Made by a program: the position numbers and the translations under genes. A stretch of DNA of 7,938 nucleotides from 20CM-4-69-16 sp035637455 (GTDB lineage: Bacteria > Gemmatimonadota > Gemmatimonadetes > Gemmatimonadales > GWC2-71-9): assembly GCA_035637455.1 (NCBI GenBank), contig DASPXE010000056.1:1-7938 (forward strand), in the 5' to 3' direction. Below are positions 5,249-7,938 of this stretch, piece by piece. Each line of letters begins with the position of its first letter. Position 1 is the stretch's first letter. The notes beneath the pieces were generated by a model. It had not been told where the DNA came from. It made no database searches and saw only the letters and a list, made by a program, of their open reading frames with translations.

Positions 5249-5389
5249 GCCTAACAAGCGCTTGAAGCTGGCGGGCGGTGATCGCTCTAAGGGAAGCGGA
5301 GTGTTGTGCCCCTGACGGGCACGGACTGTCGTCCCACGGCCTTGCGCCGGCGGAGGGGTCGCCCGCAGCTTAAGCGCGATCCGTTAGGC
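5249..5389 (+). repeat. attC site, long type (attC7)
   Basis: R'' GCCTAAC (5249-5255), R' GTTAGGC (5383-5389). The spacer hairpins GTGCCC-CTGAC-GGGCAC (5306-5322) and GGAC-TGTC-GTCC (5323-5334) and CTTGCGCC (5341-5348) are well preserved. The bases just outside R'' (AGGCG) differ at one position from the complement of the cassette 7 start. Confidence 0.95.
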
Positions 5390-5551
5390 GGCACTCGGAC
5401 CGCCATTGCCTCTCCATCACCCTTCAGAGCGCCATACTCACGCCTCAAGCGAGCCGTCATCATCTCGATCATGAGAACACCAGCCCCGCAGCCGCACCGC
5501 GCGAGACTCAGAAGCTGCTAGGTCGTGGTTGAATATGCAGCAAGGGGATCG

Positions 5552-6373
5552 ATGAATTGGAGTAGCACTGGGGAAAGGGCCATGCGCGTCGCAAGCTGGG
5601 GTCATGCGGTCTTTGCTGCGACGATGATCACCCTCGGAATATTGGGCCTGATCAAAAGCGATTTCACCCCGATATGGCTGCCCGTGCCCAAAGCTGTGCC
5701 CGCGCGCGATGTACTGGTCTATCTCTCCGCCATCGTCCCTCTGGTTTCCGGCATCGGGCTACTCTGGCAGCGCGCTGCCGCCGTCGCTTCCCGCGTGCTG
5801 CTCAGCTTTCTCCTCGCTTGGCTACTGCTGCTGGATGTGCCCCAGCTCTTCCTCGATCCCGGGATGCAGCTTACTTGGGCAGCCTGTAAGACCGCGGTGA
5901 TGGTGGCGGCCGCCTGGGGTCTGTACGTCTGGTTCGCCGGCGACTGTGACGGGCAGCGCCTCGGTTTCGCCACCGGCGACACCGGGCTCCGCATCGCGGG
6001 GGCACTCTACGGCCTGGCCTTGATCCCTTTCGGCATAGCTCATTTCACCTATATCGAGAGAACCACATCGATGGTGCCTGGTTGGCTGCCATGGCATTTG
6101 GCCTGGGCGTACTTCTTTGGTTGTACCTTCATCGCTGCGGGTTTAGCGGTGCTCATCGGGGTGTATGCACGCCTGGCAGCCATGCTCTCGGCGTTGCAGC
6201 TGGGCATGTTCACGCTGCTGGTGTGGGTACCCATCGTGGCAGCAGGACCCAGCGCCTCGGATTGGAGCGAGTTCGTCGTCTCTTGGGCGTTGACGGCCTG
6301 CGCTTGGGTGGTGGCGGATTCCTACCGCGGCATGCCTTGGCTCGGCGTGGGCAGGCGTGAGCGTGCCGCCTAA
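5552..6373 (+). CDS. DoxX-like integral membrane protein (cassette 8)
   Basis: The 273-residue protein is almost wholly hydrophobic, with about eight transmembrane helices. It seems built from two similar halves: WGHAVFAATMITLGILGLIK, then YLSAIVPLVSGIGLLW, in the first; GALYGLALIPFGIAHFTYIE, then FFGCTFIAAGLAVLIG, in the second. Each half resembles the four-helix DoxX unit. DoxX-like proteins are linked to quinone or thiol redox in the membrane, but the function is unknown here. I chose ATG 5552 because AAGGGG lies four bases upstream; GTG 5525 and ATG 5582 (after GGGGAAAGGG) are in frame and possible. The stop TAA (6371-6373) lies inside the attC core, so the C-terminus GRRERAA is set by the attC. 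The 162 bases from 5390 to 5551 hold no gene I can support. Confidence 0.8.
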   Translation: MNWSSTGERAMRVASWGHAVFAATMITLGILGLIKSDFTPIWLPVPKAVPARDVLVYLSAIVPLVSGIGLLWQRAAAVASRVLLSFLLAWLLLLDVPQLFLDPGMQLTWAACKTAVMVAAAWGLYVWFAGDCDGQRLGFATGDTGLRIAGALYGLALIPFGIAHFTYIERTTSMVPGWLPWHLAWAYFFGCTFIAAGLAVLIGVYARLAAMLSALQLGMFTLLVWVPIVAAGPSASDWSEFVVSWALTACAWVVADSYRGMPWLGVGRRERAA

Positions 6374-6460
6374 CCAGCGCCTGAAGCTGGCGGCGCGCGT
6401 AGATTAGGGAATGAATCTCTTTTCAGCGCGCCGCAGCAGCTTAGGCGCGAACCGTTAGGC
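6368..6460 (+). repeat. attC site, short type (attC8)
   Basis: R'' GCCTAAC (6368-6374), R' GTTAGGC (6454-6460), only 93 bases. The arms GCGCCTGAAGCTG and CAGCTTAGGCGC carry the same alternative base pairs as attC2, followed by GCGGCGCGC pairing with GCGCGCCGC. The right arm has a 3-base insertion (GCA repeated). The spacer contains AGATT-AGGGAATG-AATCT, a small hairpin unlike the long sites. It lacks CTTGCGCC. Confidence 0.93.
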
Positions 6461-6542
6461 GGCACCGAAGTAACCGCAACCCCTATGCTGTTGAAGCGTG
6501 GAACGGGTATACAGACGGAGGCGATCCATCCTCGGAGGCCTC

Positions 6543-7127
6543 ATGCGGTTCACCCCTCTGCTCGTCGCGCTCGTCGCGCTCCCTTACCCAATCAGTGCGC
6601 AGGAACAGACCGACACGGTCGTGCACCAGTCTAGCTCCGGATTCTATGTCGCCGGGGGTGTGGAACTGGCCCGTCTTTGGCACGAGCCCGGGTATGGGCC
6701 AGCCCTTGGACTCTCGCTCCAAGCTGGTTACGCGCGACAGTTTAGCCGGCTAGGCCTCCGGCTAGGTCTCGCCTACTATGAACGCCAGCGCGAATACGAC
6801 GCCTCGTTCTACGGCGGCTTCTCCGATTTCTACCACAGGTCCGACGCTCGCAGCGTCGCCGCCAACGTCGACCTGACCTTCGATCTGACCCGGTCTAGCA
6901 TCCGGCCCTACGTCATCGGCGGGCTGGCTATATACCGGTGGTCCGTTGAGAGCCGCTACGACAACGGAACGAGGTTTCAATCGGTGGGGCACAATGGTTG
7001 GCTTGTCCCCGGCGTCGGGCTCCGCTTTCCCATGCGCAACATCGAGGCCTTCGCGGAGGCCAGGTTGCACATCCACAGCGGCCACAGCCTTGTGTCGACG
7101 CCACTGACGTTTGGCATTCGGTTTTGA
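6543..7127 (+). CDS. Outer-membrane beta-barrel protein (cassette 9)
   Basis: The 194-residue protein starts at ATG 6543, four bases after GGAGG (6534-6538); a longer frame from GTG 6498 would put an Arg-rich stretch before the signal peptide and is unlikely. MRFTPLLVALVALPYPISAQ is a signal peptide with cleavage after SAQ, near residue 20. The mature protein alternates polar and hydrophobic residues in strands such as GFYVAGGVELARLW, LSLQAGYARQFSRLGLRLGL and IRPYVIGGLAIYRW. It ends in FGIRF, the terminal-aromatic signature recognised by the Bam complex. Size and strands fit a small eight-stranded OmpA/OmpW-like barrel without the periplasmic OmpA domain. Ligand or role unknown. It implies a diderm host. 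Confidence 0.85.
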   Translation: MRFTPLLVALVALPYPISAQEQTDTVVHQSSSGFYVAGGVELARLWHEPGYGPALGLSLQAGYARQFSRLGLRLGLAYYERQREYDASFYGGFSDFYHRSDARSVAANVDLTFDLTRSSIRPYVIGGLAIYRWSVESRYDNGTRFQSVGHNGWLVPGVGLRFPMRNIEAFAEARLHIHSGHSLVSTPLTFGIRF

Positions 7128-7167
7128 GGGGCTACTCGTCTCCTCTTGAGGATCTCAGTCCAGCGCC

Positions 7168-7305
7168 GCCTAACATGCGCTTGAAGCTGGCGGGGCCTGC
7201 TTTCCAAGGAAGCGTCCGTTTGTGCGCCAGCGGCGTTCACGGTGCAGCGCCAAAGCTCCTTGCGCCCGCCAGCACGCCCCGCAGCTTAAGCGCGATCCGT
7301 TAGGC
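7168..7305 (+). repeat. attC site, long type (attC9)
   Basis: R'' GCCTAAC (7168-7174), R' GTTAGGC (7299-7305). Left arm GCGCTTGAAGCTGGCGGGGC pairs with GCCCCGCAGCTTAAGCGC; the CGGGGC/GCCCCG pair replaces the CGGGCG/CGCCCG of attC3-7, a covarying change. The spacer differs strongly from attC3-7 but keeps CTTGCGCC (7259-7266). Confidence 0.94.
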
Positions 7306-7344
7306 GGCGCCGATCGCATTCCAACGTCGTACTCCACTACTCTC

Positions 7345-7782
7345 ATGCTCCTCGAGCTGATCGCTACGCTCTGCACCGGTCTCTTCACTGGTGCCGCGAT
7401 CTACGTCAACCTGGTCGAACATCCTGCTCGTCTCGAACCTGGCACGGCCGCCGCGGTCAAGTAGTGGCGTCCGAGCTATCGCCGCGGTACGGTGATGCAG
7501 GCGAGCCTCGCCGTCCTGGGCTTCCTCTCGGCGGTCGGCGCCTGGCTTCAAGGTCGCGGCACCCAGGTCCTGGTTGGCGGTCTGCTAATCGGCCTCGTCG
7601 TTCCGTTCACACTCACTGTCATCTTCCCTACAAACAAGCAACTGTCCGACGCCGACCTCGACGTTGATTCCACGAAAGCTGCTGCACTGCTCAACAAATG
7701 GAATCGCCTCCACGCCGTACGAAGCGCAGCAGGCTTCCTTGCCTTCGTGCTTCTGCTCCTCCATCTGGGCGCGTGCCTGTGA
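7345..7782 (+). pseudogene. DUF1772-like membrane protein interrupted by an amber codon (cassette 10)
   Basis: From ATG 7345 the frame encodes 39 residues (MLLELIATLCTGLFTGAAIY, then VNLVEHPARLEPGTAAAVK), then TAG at 7462-7464. It continues in the same frame with WRPSYRRGTVMQASLAVLG and three more hydrophobic segments to TGA 7782, 145 codons in all. The complete product would be a four-helix DUF1772/anthrone-oxygenase-like protein: the NLVEHPAR loop and the QWxPSYxRA loop after helix 1 are family hallmarks, as is the FPTNKQL segment. The family usually has Gln or Ala before the Trp, so CAG to TAG, one C-to-T change, is the simplest history. GTG 7492 or ATG 7495 could start a shorter product lacking helix 1. 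Amber suppression is not indicated, since TAG is used as a normal stop elsewhere in the window. Confidence 0.8.
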
Positions 7783-7797
7783 CGCGTAAGGGGCGCC

Positions 7798-7935
7798 GCC
7801 TAACATGCGCTTGAAGCTGGCGGGCGCTCGGGTGGGAAGAATTGCGTTCCCTCGCCGGCTAGCCTCTTTGTCTGCGGCTCCAACTCCTTGCGCCTCCTGG
7901 CATTGCGCCCGCAGCTTAAGCGCGATCCGTTAGGC
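7798..7935 (+). repeat. attC site, long type (attC10)
   Basis: R'' GCCTAAC (7798-7804), R' GTTAGGC (7929-7935). The flank GGCGCCGCCTAAC complements the cassette 10 start at 7299-7311, confirming its limits. The arms match the other long sites; the spacer is the most divergent of the long class but keeps CTTGCGCC (7887-7894). The last three bases of the window already belong to the next cassette, which starts TTAGGCGCC. Confidence 0.93.
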
Positions 7936-7938
7936 GCC

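Noticed and set aside
5471..5521. 16-codon frame MRTPAPQPHRARLRSC before the DoxX-like gene, as a leader peptide
   Set aside because: It has no ribosome binding site, no attenuator-like hairpins and no repeat of regulatory codons.
6395..6430. AGATT-AGGGAATG-AATCT followed by CTCTTTT as a rho-independent terminator after the DoxX-like gene
   Set aside because: The stem is only five AT-rich pairs and the T run is short; it fits better as the attC8 spacer loop.
234..7935. The repeats as a CRISPR array or REP/MITE family
   Set aside because: The spacing is gene-sized and variable, and each repeat has inverted cores RYYYAAC/GTTRRRY with cassette-matched flanks, which is diagnostic of attC.

Overview
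This window is a run of integron gene cassettes. It holds ten attC recombination sites, nine complete and one truncated, all in the same orientation (R'' core of form RYYYAAC on the left, R' core GTTAGGY on the right). They divide the sequence into about ten cassettes, most with one or two genes. No integrase gene, attI site or Pc promoter lies in the window. Judged by attC orientation, those parts should lie to the left. Seen alone, the window is a cluster of attC sites without an integrase. The near-identical arms of the sites suggest a sedentary chromosomal integron rather than a mobile resistance integron; no resistance gene was recognised. The DNA is GC-rich. One protein has a C-terminal pilin-like module of a kind I associate with soil Gemmatimonadota, so that phylum is my best but weak guess for the host.

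Layout, left to right: (1) 3' end of a membrane-protein gene with a damaged attC; (2) an exported-protein gene followed by an LprI-like/pilin-like gene with an in-frame TGA, ending in a short attC; (3) a reverse-strand VapBC-type toxin-antitoxin pair; (4) an IS110-family transposase remnant at the attC core, then a small membrane-anchored protein; (5) a three-helix membrane protein with a zinc-ribbon-like C-terminus; (6) a VOC/glyoxalase-fold protein; (7) a Clp_N double-repeat protein with a frameshift; (8) a DoxX-like integral membrane protein whose stop codon lies in the attC; (9) an outer-membrane beta-barrel protein; (10) a DUF1772-like membrane protein broken by an amber codon; the window ends just after the last attC.

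The genes do not form one pathway. They share a mobilisation mechanism: each cassette is a unit that IntI could excise by folding the bottom strand of its attC. Two themes stand out. The cargo is strongly biased to envelope or secreted proteins (seven or eight of twelve genes). Decay is also visible: one attC lost its left half, three genes carry single disabling changes, and one cassette boundary has an IS remnant. Independent support for the boundaries comes from complementarity between each cassette's first bases and the bases around its own R'' core. This matches over 10-14 nt in most cassettes and fails at the IS110-remnant cassette.
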